Source: Streptomyces sp. GKU 895 (GTDB taxonomy: Bacteria > Actinomycetota > Actinomycetes > Streptomycetales > Streptomycetaceae). Taken from it: DNA of 64,000 nucleotides. The stretch lies in contig MWJO01000014.1 of NCBI GenBank assembly GCA_002027195.1, positions 49,666 through 113,665 on the forward strand. The letters are read 5' to 3'. Under the pieces are notes generated by a model. It was not told the origin of the DNA, did no database searches, and saw only the letters and a program-made list of their open reading frames with translations. Below are positions 52,818 through 63,924 of the stretch, in pieces (within the stretch, counting starts at the first letter, position 1; each line of letters opens with the position of its first letter). The position numbers and the translations under genes are program-made.

Positions 52818-55279
52818 TCAGCTCGTCGTCACCGCCGTGTCGTCGACGACGAAGCTCGTCTGGAGCGAGGAGTCCTCGACACCGGAGAACTTCAGCGTCA
52901 CGGTCGTGCCCGCGAAGGCCGACAGGCTGAACGACTTCTGGACGTACCCGGAGGCCGCGTTGAGGTTGGAGTACGTGGCCAGGGTGGTCGATCCGGCGGT
53001 GACCGTCAGCTTGTCGTACTGGGTGCTGGTGGTGGTCTCGGCCGTGTCGATGTGCAGATAGAAGGTGAACGTGGTGCCGGTGCAGCCGCTCGGGATCGTC
53101 ACCGACTGGGAGAGCGTGTCGGTGTGGGTGGAGCCGTAGCCGTCCAGCCAGGCCTTGTAGGAGCCGGTGCGGGCGGCCTCGTCGCTGTCGTTGGTGATGA
53201 CGCCGCTGGTGGCGGTCCAGGTGGTGTTGCCGGACTCGAAGCCCGCGTTGCCCAGCAGCTGGGTGGAGGTGCAGCTGCCGCCGCCTCCACTGGAGTTGAC
53301 GGTCCAGGTGAAGGAGGCGGTGCCGGTCGCGCCGGTGCTGTCGGTCACCGTGACCGTCGGGCTGTAGGACCCGGCGGTGGTCGGCGTGCCCGAGATGACG
53401 CCGGTGGAGCTGCTGATCGACAGGCCGGTCGGCAGCCCGGTCGCCGCGTAGGTCAGCGTGCCGCTGTTGGTGGAACTGGCGCTGATCTGGAGGCTCACCG
53501 CGGTGCCGGCGGTGGAGGTCTGGCTGCCCGGGTTGGTGACCGTGACGCCGGTGCTCGGGACCGTGATGTGGCTGCCGACGTTGATGCCGGCGAAGGCGTT
53601 GCCGACCCCGGCGTACTGCGGGGAGCTGGTGCCGTAGAGGGCCGCGGCGGCGTTGAGGGCGGCGGTGCGGGCGCCCGCGTAGTTGGTGCTGGACGTCATG
53701 TACGTCGTCAGCGCCTTGTACCAGATCTGCAGGGCGGCGGCCCGGCCGATGCCGGCGACGGCGACCCCGTCGGAGGTCGGGCTGTTGTAGGTGACGCCGT
53801 TGATGGTCTTGCTGCCGCTGCCCTCGCTCAGCAGGTAGAACATGTGGTTCGCGGGGCCGGACGAGTAGTGCACGTCGAGGTTGCCGACGCCGGAGTACCA
53901 ACTGTCGGCCGACGAACCGTCCTTGCTGGGCTTGTCCATGTAACGCAGCGGCGTGCCGTCGCCGTTGATGTCGATCTTCTCGCCGATGAGGTAGTCACCG
54001 ACGTCGCTGGAGTTGTTGGCGTAGAACTCGACGCCGGTGCCGAATATGTCGGAGGTGGCTTCGTTCAACCCCCCTGACTCACCGGTGTAGTTGAGCCCCG
54101 CCGTGTTGGAGGTGACGCCGTGGCTCATCTCGTGCCCGGCCACGTCCAGCGATGTCAGCGCGTGCGTGCCGCCCGAGCCGTCGCCGTACGTCATGCAGAA
54201 GCAGTCGTCGTCCCAGAAGGCGTTGACGTACGACGAGCTGTAGTGGACGCGGGAGTAGGCCGCCACACCGTCGTTCTTGATGCCGCTGCGGCTGAAGGTG
54301 TTCTTGTAGAAGTCCCAGGTGACCTGAGCCCCGTAGTGCGCGTCGACGCCCGCGGTCTGGGTGTTGGACCCGGACCCGGTGCCCCAGGTGTCGTCGGCGT
54401 CGGTCATCAGCGTGCCGGTGCCGGACGTGCCGTTGTTGAGGCTGTACGTCTTGTGGCCGCCGCGCGTGGTGTCGTACAGCTGGTACGTCGAACCGGACAG
54501 ATTCGTCCCGATGGTGACCGTGCCGCTGTACTGGCTGTTGCCGGTGCCGGTCTCGACGCCCTCGAAGCGGGAGAGTTCGGCGCCGGTCGTGGCGTCCGTG
54601 ATGACGTGCAGCTTGCTGGGGGTGCCGTCGTCCTGGAAGCCGGTGACGACTGTCTCCCAGGCGAGCTTCGGGGTGCCCTTGCCGGCCCAGATCACCTTGC
54701 GGGCGCTCTGCGCGGCCGGGGCGTCGGCCTTGAGCGCTTGGCGGTCTTCAGCGCCTTGGACTCGGCGGCCGCCTTGCCGAAGGCGGCGGTCGTCGACTTC
54801 ACCGAGACGGTACGGCGGTTGTTGTTGAAGGTGGTGCTCACGGTCCCGGCGGCCGTGCGGCCGGGGGCGTGTGCACGACCAGGTCGCCGCCGAGGACGGG
54901 GAGGCCGGCGAAGGTGCGCTCGTAACGGGTGTGCAGGGTGCCGTCGTTGTCCTTGACGACGTCCTTGACGACCAGCTTCTCCTTGGCGCCGAGGCCGAGG
55001 GTCCTGGCGGTCGCGCCCGTCTTGGCGTCGGCGCTCTTGATGAGCGCGGTGCGCTGGGCAGGGGAGAGCTTGGCCTCCAGCCCGCCGGTGCGCAGCGGGC
55101 TCGGGTGGGGGGGAGGCGGGCGCGGCGGTCGCGGGGACCGTCTGGAGGCCGAGGGCGAGCAGGGCGGCGGTGGCCGCGAGGGCTCCGGCGGCGGTCACCG
55201 GTCGGGTCGCCGGTCGGGGCGCCGCTCCGGTGGCCTGTCTGGTCGCCTGTCTGATCGCCTGTCTGGGGGTTCGTCTCAC
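52818..55279 (-). pseudogene. secreted M4 metalloprotease with C-terminal accessory domains, three frameshifts
   Basis: From the GTG at 55279 (AGGAG 5 nt upstream): signal peptide (ALAATAALLALGLQTVPATAA), then the propeptide in a second frame after about 55110 (PLRTGGLEAKLSPAQRTALI, LVVKDVVKDNDGTLHTRYER, GLPVLGGDLVVHT), a third frame after about 54865 (RTAAGTVSTTFNNN), and the final frame after about 54738. The mature part is intact: AGHEMSHGVT, GGLNEATSD, NLDVHYSSGPANHMFYLLSEG. After the catalytic domain come an Ig-like putative domain (TGLPTGLSISSSTGVISGTP) and a PPC-like jelly-roll. Each shift is a single base, one in a run of seven C; sequencing error is likely. Confidence 0.87.
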
Positions 55280-55683
55280 TCTTGCTCCTACTGCGACGGC
55301 CGTATGGGGGCGGCCGGTGACAGACCGGGCAGACGGATGTGCTGTCCGGGTCGGACTGAGCAGTGCAGGGCTGAGCAGTGCGGGGTGCGGTTCGGAAGGA
55401 TGACAGGATTGACGTAGGCATGTCATGCGAAGGGCGGTCATTCGAGGGCCGTACGGGAGCCGTCGAGGGTTAACCCTCTGCGTACCTGTGAACCACCTGT
55501 GTGCCGTACCGGGCCGCGGCCGGCCCGGCGCGGCCGGCTCCGCACCGTCGGCTCGGCGCAGGCGGTGGCCCGGACCCGGCGTCCGTGGCAGGATCCGGCG
55601 GACCGGCCCTGCACCCGTCCTTCGGGGATTGACCGGCCCAGCGGGGGGTAAGCGCGGTTCGTCCAGGATCAGCGGGGAGCGGT
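55280..55683. promoter_or_regulatory. 404-nt divergent intergenic region, M4 protease / MEDS regulator
   Basis: No gene is seen. It holds the 14-nt palindrome GAGGGTTAACCCTC (55465-55478), the palindrome GCATGTCATGC (55418-55428) embedded in AGGCATGTCATG, which is shared with the other M4 gene, and a direct repeat CTGAGCAGTGC at about 55356 and 55373. The palindromes are candidate operators for the protease. Confidence 0.5.
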
Positions 55684-56694
55684 ATGAGCGGCAGGAGTGA
55701 GCCAGGAGGGCTCGACGGACAAGGGCCGGGCGGCACGCCCACCCCCTTCGTCCACCCCGCGCTGTTCTACCGCGACACCCGGGACTACCTCGAGGGCACG
55801 CTCGGCTTCATCCGCGAGGGGCTCGACGCGGGGGAGCCGGTCGCCGTGGCGGTGCCCGGCCGGAACCTCCGCCTCATCAGGGAAGGGCTCGGTCCCGCGG
55901 CCGGCGCCGTACGCCTCCTCGACATGGAGCGGGCCGGCCGCAACCCCGGCCGGATCATCCCCGGCGTGCTGCGGGCCTTCGCCGACGCACAGCCGCCGGG
56001 ACGCCGGGTACGGATCATCGGCGAACCGATCTGGGCGGGCCGTACCGCCGTCGAGTACCCGGCCTGCGTCCAGCACGAGGCCCTGATCAACGCCGCCTTC
56101 GAAGGCCGTACGGCGACCATCCTGTGCCCCTACGACGTCCGGCGCCTCGACGAGCGGGTGCTCGCCGACGCCTGGGCCACGCACCCCACGGTCATCCACG
56201 ACGGACGGACGGCGCACAGCGGGAGATACGCGCCGGACAAGGTGGTCGCCCGCTACAACGAGCCGCTGCCCGTGGTGCCGGGGGCGTCCGCCGTGACCTT
56301 CCCCTTCGACGAGGACTCACTCCCCGAGGCCCGCCACCGCGCCGCCGACGAAGGCACCCGCCTCGGCCTCACCCCCGCCCGCGTACAGGATCTGATGCTG
56401 GCCACGGCGGAGCTGACGACCAACAGCGTGGTGCACGGGGGTGGGCGTGGGGTGCTGCGGGTGTGGGGGGAGGGCGAGGTGGATGGCGCCGGCGTGGCGG
56501 GTGTGAGCTGCGGTGCGGTGGTGTGCGAGGTGCGGGACTCCGGGGTGCTCGCGGACCCTCTCGTGGGACGGCGCCCGGCACCGCTGGACCAGCGCGGCGG
56601 GCGTGGACTGCTGATGGTGAACCTGGTGTCCGACCTGGTCCGGATGCACACCGGCCCGCTGGGGACTACGGTGCGGTGCTGGTTCGGGCGGTGA
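55684..56694 (+). CDS. MEDS-domain/HATPase regulator (anti-sigma-factor kinase-like)
   Basis: 336 residues. The N-terminal MEDS domain (FVHPALFYRDTRDYLEGTLGFI, RIIGEPIWAGRT, CPYDVRRL) is joined to an RsbW-like HATPase (about 200-336: LGLTPARVQDLMLATAELTTNSVVHG with the N-box Asn, CEVRDSGVLADPL, GGRGLLMVNLVSDLVRM). MEDS proteins sense methanogen-like or hydrocarbon-derived ligands in some families, but in Streptomyces they belong to stress or development partner-switching systems. It probably phosphorylates an anti-anti-sigma factor. GGGGAG precedes the ATG. The STAS protein at 27681 might be a partner, speculatively. Confidence 0.85.
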   Translation: MSGRSEPGGLDGQGPGGTPTPFVHPALFYRDTRDYLEGTLGFIREGLDAGEPVAVAVPGRNLRLIREGLGPAAGAVRLLDMERAGRNPGRIIPGVLRAFADAQPPGRRVRIIGEPIWAGRTAVEYPACVQHEALINAAFEGRTATILCPYDVRRLDERVLADAWATHPTVIHDGRTAHSGRYAPDKVVARYNEPLPVVPGASAVTFPFDEDSLPEARHRAADEGTRLGLTPARVQDLMLATAELTTNSVVHGGGRGVLRVWGEGEVDGAGVAGVSCGAVVCEVRDSGVLADPLVGRRPAPLDQRGGRGLLMVNLVSDLVRMHTGPLGTTVRCWFGR

Positions 56695-56826
56695 CGGCCG
56701 GGCGGTCGGGCCGGGGCGTCACGGGGGTGAGCGGAAGACGGCGGCTATGGCCATGCCGCGCTGCCGCAGGGCGGCCACTCTCCCCTCGCGCCAGAAACAG
56801 CCGAAGCAGGCGGCCAGGGGAGAGGT

Positions 56827-58226
56827 TCACAACGGTGCCTGCCAGGTGACCGTCGTCCCCGTGCCGCCGTCCCCCGTCCGGCCGTCGTCGTACACCGTCA
56901 GCCGTACGCCTTCCCGCCCGTCGGGCAGTGTGGCCGTCGCGTCCACCGTCACTTCGATGCGGGAGACGCCGGTGCGGCGGGACGCGGTCGCGAGGGCTCG
57001 GCGTAGGGCGGTGAGGAGTTGAGCGGCTGTCTGTTCGGGGACGCGGTGTTCCACCGGGCCGGTGAACTGGGTCGACGGGGTGAAGCCCAGGAGGGCCGCG
57101 GCGCCTGCCGTCTCACGGAGTACCTTGCCGCGGAAGGTGGTCGGGGCGTCCGCCGGGGGCTGTTGCAGGGCGAAGATCGTCGTGCGGACCTCCTGGATCG
57201 TCGACTGCAGTTCGTCGACCGCCCTGGTCAGGGTCTCCTGGACATCCTCCGCTCCGGGGCGGCGCTGGGTGGACTCCAGCATCATTCCGGTGGCGAACAG
57301 CCGTTGGACGACGAGGTCGTGCAGGTCACGGGCGATGCGGTCGCGGTCCTCGAAGACGGCCAGGAGCTCACGGCTGTGCTGGGCGTCCGCGAGAACGAGG
57401 GCGAGGGCGGCCTGGGAGGCGAACTGGACGGCCAGCAGGCGTTCCACGGAGGTGTACGGGCGGTCGCCGCGGCGGCGGGGCAGGGCGAGGGTGCCGATCA
57501 GCCGGCCGCCCGCCTGGAGGGGCAGCATCATGCTGGGGCCGAAGCGGTGGCGGACGTGCGTCGTCATGCGGGGATCGCTCGCCGAGTCGTCCACGAACAC
57601 CGGTTCACCGCCGAGGAGTTGTTCCAGGACCGGGCTGCCGGGGGCGATCGTGGTGCCGACGATGTCGCCCGGGTCGTCGTACGTCGACGCCGTCACGATC
57701 TCCATGCCGCCCTCGTCGGTGGGCTGGAGGATGACCCCGGCGGAGGCGTCGGCGAGGATACGGGCGCGTTCGGCGACGGTCGTCAGGGCGTCGGCCGCCG
57801 GCCCGTCGCTCAGCAGCGCCGTCGTGACGGCCGCCGCGCCCTCGATCCAGCGCTCCCGCTGCCGCGCCGCCTCGTACAGCCGGGCGTTGCCGATCGCGAT
57901 GCCGGCCTGGGCGGCGAGGACGTGCAGGAGCTGTTCGTCCTCGGCGGTGAAGGTGTCCTTGCCTGCTAGATGCAGCGTGCCGAACTCCTCGTCCTGGACA
58001 CGGATCGGCACGGTGAGCACCGTCTCTTCCGGGACCGCCGAGCCCGGGGCGCTGATCTCGATGAGCCCGTCCTGCCCCGGGTCGCCGTCCCGAGCGCGGA
58101 GTACCGGGCGCCGGTGAGCTCGGCGGCCGCGTCCACGATGTGCTGGAGGGTGGTGCGCAGTTCGAGATCGGTGCCGACGCCGAGGACGGCCTCCAGGAGG
58201 GGCGGGAGCGGGTCCTCGCCGGTCAA
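56827..58226 (-). pseudogene. GAF-domain sensor histidine kinase (DevS-like), one frameshift
   Basis: Starts at a TTG (58226) 10 nt after the MreB-like gene: LTGEDPLPPLLEAVLGVGTDLELR, a first GAF domain that shifts frame at about 58091 (SALG / DGDPGQDGLIEISAPG, one base missing), then the rest of the GAF domain (LAAQAGIAIGNARLYEAARQRERW), a second GAF domain, and the dimerisation/phospho-acceptor RDRIARDLHDLVVQRLFATGMML. The C-terminal ATPase region is degenerate: TALRRALATASRRTG occupies the N-box position without its Asn, and the G-box is reduced to YDDGRTGDGG. So it may dimerise and accept phosphate but not bind ATP normally. Confidence 0.85.
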
Positions 58227-58235
58227 CGGGGCGCC

Positions 58236-59273
58236 TCAGTCGGTGATCGGGTCCAGCGCCAGCGGCTCGATACGGCCCTCCAGCATCGCGCCCAGCCCCT
58301 CCACCGCGCACACCTCGGGGCGCTCCGCGATGTGCACCGGCATGCCGGTCGCCTGGCGCAGCATCTGGTCGAAGCCGGGGAGCAGGGCGCTGCCGCCGAC
58401 CATCATGATGCCGCGGTCGGCGAGGTCGGCCACCAGGTCCGGCGGGCAGTCCCGCAGCACCTTGCCGATGCCGTCGAGGACCGCGGTGAGCGGGGTCTGG
58501 ATCGCGTCGCGGACGGCGGCGGTGTCGACCTGGACGGAGCGGGCGAGACCGGTGGCGACGTCACGGCCGTGGATCTCGGTGGAGGCGGGGCCGGAGGCGG
58601 TGAGACCGTTGCCGGACAGGGCGAGCTGGAGCGGCCGTACGGACTGGCTCGGCAGCATCAGCTCGTGCTGGTGGCGCAGGTGCTGCACGATCGCGTGGTC
58701 CACGGCCTCGCCGCCGACCGGGATGCGGACGGCGTTCACGATCGAGCCCAGGGAGAGCACGGCGACCTGGGTGGCCGCCGCGCCGCAGACCAGCACCATG
58801 GTCGCCTCGGGCCGCTCCACGGGCAGTCCGCAGCCCACGGCCGCGGCGATCAGCGTGTCCACCAGCTCCACGCGGCGGGCGCCGAGACCGACCAGGGTCT
58901 CGATGGCGGCGCGTTGCGCGAGCGGGTCCGCGTCGTGCGGGGTGCAGGCGGCGGCGCGCAGGATCGGCTTGCGGCGCAGCGAGCGGCGGATCTTGTCGCC
59001 GAGCAGGTGCCGCAGCATGCGCTGCGCCATCTCGATGTCGACGACCGTGCCGCCGGAGACGGGCCGCACGACACGGATGTAGTCGGGGGTACGGCCCGTC
59101 ATCTTCTCCGCGAAGTCGCCGACCGCGATCAGCGCGCCGGTGCGGGTGTTGACGGCGGCGACGGACGGCTGGTCGACGACGAGCCCGGCGCCCTTCACGT
59201 ACACCCGCGTCCTCGCCGCGCCCAGGTCGACGGCGAAGTGGCAGCGGCGCAGCTGCTCCAGACTGGCGGTCAT
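58236..59273 (-). CDS. MreB-like actin-family protein
   Basis: 345 residues of the actin/Hsp70 ATPase fold. Phosphate-1 is FAVDLGAARTRVYVKG, connect-1 TPHDADPLAQRAAIETL, phosphate-2 VLVCGAAATQVAVLSLG, adenosine motif MMVGGSALLPGFDQML. The overall layout follows MreB/Mbl, but the loops and the N-terminal membrane helix are divergent, as in the third, shorter MreB-like protein of Streptomyces. It probably acts in spore-wall synthesis or polar organisation; that is inferred from family. GGGAGG lies 7 nt before the ATG. The GAF kinase begins 10 nt downstream, forming an operon. Confidence 0.86.
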   Translation of the reverse strand: MTASLEQLRRCHFAVDLGAARTRVYVKGAGLVVDQPSVAAVNTRTGALIAVGDFAEKMTGRTPDYIRVVRPVSGGTVVDIEMAQRMLRHLLGDKIRRSLRRKPILRAAACTPHDADPLAQRAAIETLVGLGARRVELVDTLIAAAVGCGLPVERPEATMVLVCGAAATQVAVLSLGSIVNAVRIPVGGEAVDHAIVQHLRHQHELMLPSQSVRPLQLALSGNGLTASGPASTEIHGRDVATGLARSVQVDTAAVRDAIQTPLTAVLDGIGKVLRDCPPDLVADLADRGIMMVGGSALLPGFDQMLRQATGMPVHIAERPEVCAVEGLGAMLEGRIEPLALDPITD

Positions 59274-59445
59274 GGCAGGTCCTCCCGAGAGCACAGACCG
59301 GGGGGCCGCGCCGGGCGGCGGGCCTCACTGGCATCGTGTGGGGCGGGGGTGGGACGCCTGTTGGAGGGGCTGTGTGGGGCGCGGCTGAATGGGGGTTTGC
59401 GGCTTATGTCCCATGTAAAAGTTATCTAAAGAACTCGAGGGGCGC

Positions 59446-62400
59446 TCAGCGGCGGCGGGCGGCGGCCACCAAGGCGGCGAGGCCCCAGACGACGGGTACG
59501 TCGGGGTCGGCGCCGCGGAGCTCTCGTCGGACCGTCTCGTATCCGCTGAAGCCGATGAAGGGCAGGCTGATGGCGCGGGCCGCGCGGAGGCCGGCGACGG
59601 TGGAGCCGACCAGGACGCAGGCGGACGCGGGGGCGCCGAGCACGTCGAGGGCCTCGGTGAGGACGTGCGGGTGCGGCATGAGCCGGGTGAGGTCGGTGCC
59701 GCGGCCGTGGACGCCGCCGCGGACGGGGAGATCGAGCCGCGCCAGATACCGGGTGGCCGCCGTCGTGGCCCGGTCGGTGACGACGGCGGTGCGGGTGCCG
59801 GACGCGTGCAGCGTGCGGAGCAGTTCGGCGGCGGATTGGACGGGGCGCGCGGTGTCGGCCGCCTGCATGTCGTGCAGGTCGGCCCGGCGGCGTAGCGGCT
59901 GGGCCAGGTCGTGGTGCGCGAACGCGCGGAGCAGACCGAGGGAATCGGAGTGCTCTGCCACGGTGGGCGACGGACGCCCTGGCAGTGCGCCCTCAGGGTC
60001 GCCCCCCTCCATGGCCAGACGCTCGAGATCCAGCAGGACCGACTGCTCGGAGCCGGACGGGTAGAGGTGTGCCAGTACGCCGTCGAAGCCGAGCAGCACG
60101 CCTGCGGCGTTCGCGATCAGGTCCTCCGGGGAGCGCCTGCGGGGCGGCGTGGCGGGGAAGGACCACCGCAGGGTGTAGCCGGGGACGCGCAAGGGCCTCA
60201 GCGCGGCCTCGGCAGCGCGACCGGTCAGTGACGCGTCGGTGACCGTGTCGGCGATCACCCGGCGCGGGTCGAGCGGACTCCCTGCCGCGAGCACGGGATC
60301 GTCGACGCTCCACCGCACCGTGACGCCGGGCCGTACGGCGTCGAGGACCAGTTCACGGGGGCGCAGGTCGACTTCGTAGTAGGACCAGCCCGCCCGCAGA
60401 CTCGCCGGGGTCGTGCGCAGTGTTGGGGACTCGGGGAGGGCGAACTCGCCGTCGGGGAGGGCGAGGACGATGGCCGTGGCCTCGCCTCGGGAACGCGGGA
60501 CGGTCCCGTCGTACGGCATGGGGAAGGGGCCGCGCACGGCGGGTTCGTCGGGGCCCGTGGGCGTGTCGTCGTCGGCCGGGAGGCTTTGGTGGACGAGGCA
60601 GTACCAGCCGGGGCGGGGCACGAGAGGCCTGAAGGGGGCGTACGTGCCGAGCGGGGCGTCCGCGATCTCCGTGTCATGCCAGGAGTCCGAGAGGGCGATG
60701 ACCGCCTGCGCGGAAGAGGCGTTGAGCGCCGCCTGGGTGAGTTCTCGGCCGGGGAGGTCGCTGTACACCTCGCTGCCGTCCGGTTGGAGTCCCACCTTGC
60801 TGAACTCCACGCGGACTCGGAGGCCGCCCAGGCGTCTCATCCGATCGGGCAGCAGGTCGAGCGTCGCGCGGAGCAGGGCGGAACCGTCCACGTACGCGTT
60901 CATCAGCACGGCGATGCCGTCGTCGGTGTCCAGCAACCGGTAGTTCTCCAAGGGGACTTCACCGGCATCGAGGAGCTCGTGGACCAAGCGGCGCAGGGCG
61001 TCGCGGGCCGCTCCGGGCTGGCGGCCGTCGGCGAACGCATACCGGATGCGGTCGTGTGTGTCGATCTCCGGACCGTCCTCGTCGCCCGTGTCTTCTCCGG
61101 CGAAAAGGCTCTCCGGCACGTCGTCCAAGGGCAGGGGGGTACCCTCGGGCAGCTCAGGCCGGAGATCGAGAATCGTCGGGCGATCGCCCTCCGGATCGAC
61201 GAACCCGTCCGGATGCTCGTCCGGGGCGGCGACGAAGCCATACGCGGTGTCGGTGTCGGTGGGCGCCTCGGGGTCCTCCTCGTCGGCCGTCTCCTCCGAC
61301 CCGCCGCCGAACTCCTCACGCAGTTCCCGGCCCAGGGCCATCAGCTCGGGGTTGTCACCGCCGGACAGCTCGTACTCCTCGTACACCTCCAGCGCCTCCT
61401 CTGTACGGCCCTGGCGGCGGAGCGCGATGAGATAGAGACGGCGGAAGTCCTCCCGGGCGGGATAGAGGGCCAGGAGGGATTCGAGCTCGGTGGCCGCGCG
61501 CTCGAACTCCCCGAGTTCCAGGTCTAGTTCCGCACGGGAGCGGTACAGGCCGAGGCGAAGCTGGGTCAGGCGGGTACGGGCGGTGCGGGCAGCCGGGCCG
61601 AGCACGTTCGCGAGGGGGGTGCCGCTGCGCCAGAGCGCGAGGGCCTGGTCGTAGTGCGCGCGTTCCCGGGGTGTCTGGGCGACCAGTCGCTCGCACTCGA
61701 TGAGGTCGACGTAGTCGGCGCTGGTGTGCAACGCATAGCCGCCGGGAAGGGCGGCAAGGGCACCGGGTTCCAGGGCTGAGTTCAAGCGGCGTGCCAGGCC
61801 CGCCAGTTCCTCGAGCGGGCTGTCCGGCCTCTCGCCGGAACCCCACAGCCCGGCCGCCAACTCGTCGGTCGTGACCTTGCGGCCGTGCCGGAGCAGCAGC
61901 ATGGCGAGCATCGGCAGCTCATCCACCGTGATGGGCTGCCGGCGGTCCGGCGTTTCGACCCGCAGCGGACCGAGGAGGTAGTAGAAGCGCTGCGTGTACC
62001 CCTCTCTGGCGAGCCGCATGAGCTCCGGATCAAGGAGCAGCTTCAAGCCCTCCGTCTGGGAGTTGAGAAGCCGGGACAGAAGTTTGTTGAGGGCTGTGGC
62101 GAAAGCGGTCTGGAGGTTTCTGGGCAGATGCCGCAACTGCGGCGGTCGCAGCGGAGGCACCAACCGCGTGGTGCCTGCCGCCAGTTGCAGCAGCACCTCG
62201 GCCAGTGCCCGCAGATCTCCGGCGCGCCCCCCCGGGGCCAGAGACCCGGCCCGGTGCGAACTGAGTGACCTTGACCGCGCCGTCGGGCAGCAGCATCACC
62301 GCCGCCATGTCGAGGCCGCCATGGGTGACACCGGCCAGGTGGCAGGCCAGCAGGGCCCGCGCGACCTGAGCCGCGATGGATACCAGCAGGGGCGCCGGGA

Positions 62401-63914
62401 CGAGACCACCGCTCCCTCCGGCCAAATGACTGAGAGGGATGCCGTCCAACTCCTCCATCACCAGGTAGGGCACCCCGTCCTCGATGCCGAAATCGTGGAC
62501 GGTCACCACACCGTGGTGCTCGATCCCCCGGAGGATCTCCGCGTCCCGCAGGAAGGCCTGCCGGCGCGCACGCTCGGTGATCGGCCGGTGCAGCCGGACC
62601 ACCACGGTCCGGTCCGTCTCGGCGTCCTGGGCCCGCCACACCCTGCCACCTGGCTCGAGCCGCTCCAGCAGCCGATACCGCCGGTCACCCAGCCACTCGG
62701 GTGCGGTGACCGCCGTGCCACCGCCCATCTGCCGCAGGCTCTCGGCGGTGACCGTCGCGAACGCCTCCGCGTCCACATTGCCCTGCGCACCGCCGGCTCC
62801 CGGTGTCGACGCCACGAACCTCCCCCGGCGCCGAACCCGCCCGTTCGTCGATCAACCCGCCCACCCGGGCCAGCAGTTCGGTGGTGCGCCCACGTGCCGT
62901 GCGTGGCACTCCTTGGAGCAGCAGTTCCCGCACTCCGGGCCGGAAGGCGTACGAACCCGACGCGCCGGACACACCGGTGAGCATGCCGGACAGGATCACC
63001 TCGGCCAGATGCTGGGGGCGTGGGCGCGGTTCGAGAGCGGCCTGGACCAGCCGCATGAACGGCAGATGGGGACGGCCCACCGCGAGATGCCCCGCCAGCC
63101 GGAACGCCTCCGGGGAGGCGGTGGCGCGAAAACGCAGCACCAGTTCCTCGGGAGAGAGGTCGGCCACGTCCGTACGGTCCCCGGCAGCGGCCGACAGCGG
63201 CCCGCCCAACCGGGCGGCGGCGCCGGGCAGTTCCTGGCCCCCCGGCGTGGCGACCAGCGCGGCCCAGTTCGACAGCCACCGCGGCCCCGGCTCCAGCACG
63301 GGCAGGGGCGGGGCGCTGTCGGCTCCGTGCAGGACGTCGTCGTACGGGGTGAAGGCGAGTGCGGCCGAGGGAGCCGCCGGATGCGGAGCCGACAGCCGGC
63401 CGGGCGCCGCGGGCAGGGCCGTGTCGCGCCACAGGTGCTCGGGGAGCGGCTGTACGACGGCCAGCGACGTCCGGCGCGCCCAGCGGCGCAGCGTCTCGAA
63501 CCAACGCTCACCGGCGGGGCCCGCACGCCACTGCGGGCCCATGCAGTCGCTGACCAGGAGGGTCACCGTGCGGCCGTCGGCGGGCGTGGCGGTATCGGGG
63601 CGTGCGGTGCCGTCGGGATCGGCGCGGTGCACGGACACCGTGCGGAAGATGCCCGACTGGGCGAGCGCCGCGTGCAGCTCGCGGATCAGGGGGCGCCAGA
63701 CCGGCATCGTGGGCCCGGCGTCGTACACCAGATTCAGCCGCAGCCAGCGCTCACGCGCCGGGCGCAGCACCGGCAGCCACCACTCAGGGCCGGCGCCGAG
63801 ACGGGCGATGCGGTCGGCGGTGGCCCGCTCGTCCAGCTCGACGCGGTCCGGTGCCGCGGTACGGCGCTTGAGTGGGCGCAGCGCGCGCTGGAGCGCCAGC
63901 GGGTGGCGCAGCAT
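59446..63914 (-). pseudogene. very large SAV_2336-domain / pseudokinase / BTAD / HAD-like fusion protein, two frameshifts
   Basis: Read 5'-3' from the right: SAV_2336-type N-terminal domain (from 63914: LRRPLKRR-like RALRPLKRRTAAP, LNLVYDAGPTMPVWRPLI, VTLLVSDCMGP); a kinase-like domain (YRLLERLEPGGRVWRAQD, VTHGGLDMAAVMLLPDG) lacking VAIK Lys, HRD Asp pattern and DFG; a BTAD region with winged helix and TPR (PLRVETPDRRQPITVDELPMLAMLLL, AATELESLLALYPAREDF); an unclassified middle; and a HAD-like end (LLGFDGVLAHL). The frame breaks at about 62820 and at 62227-62233 (seven-C run); removing one base each time restores the fusion. The start is uncertain because of the anomalous window edge. Confidence 0.72.
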
Positions 63915-63924
63915 CGGGGGTGCC

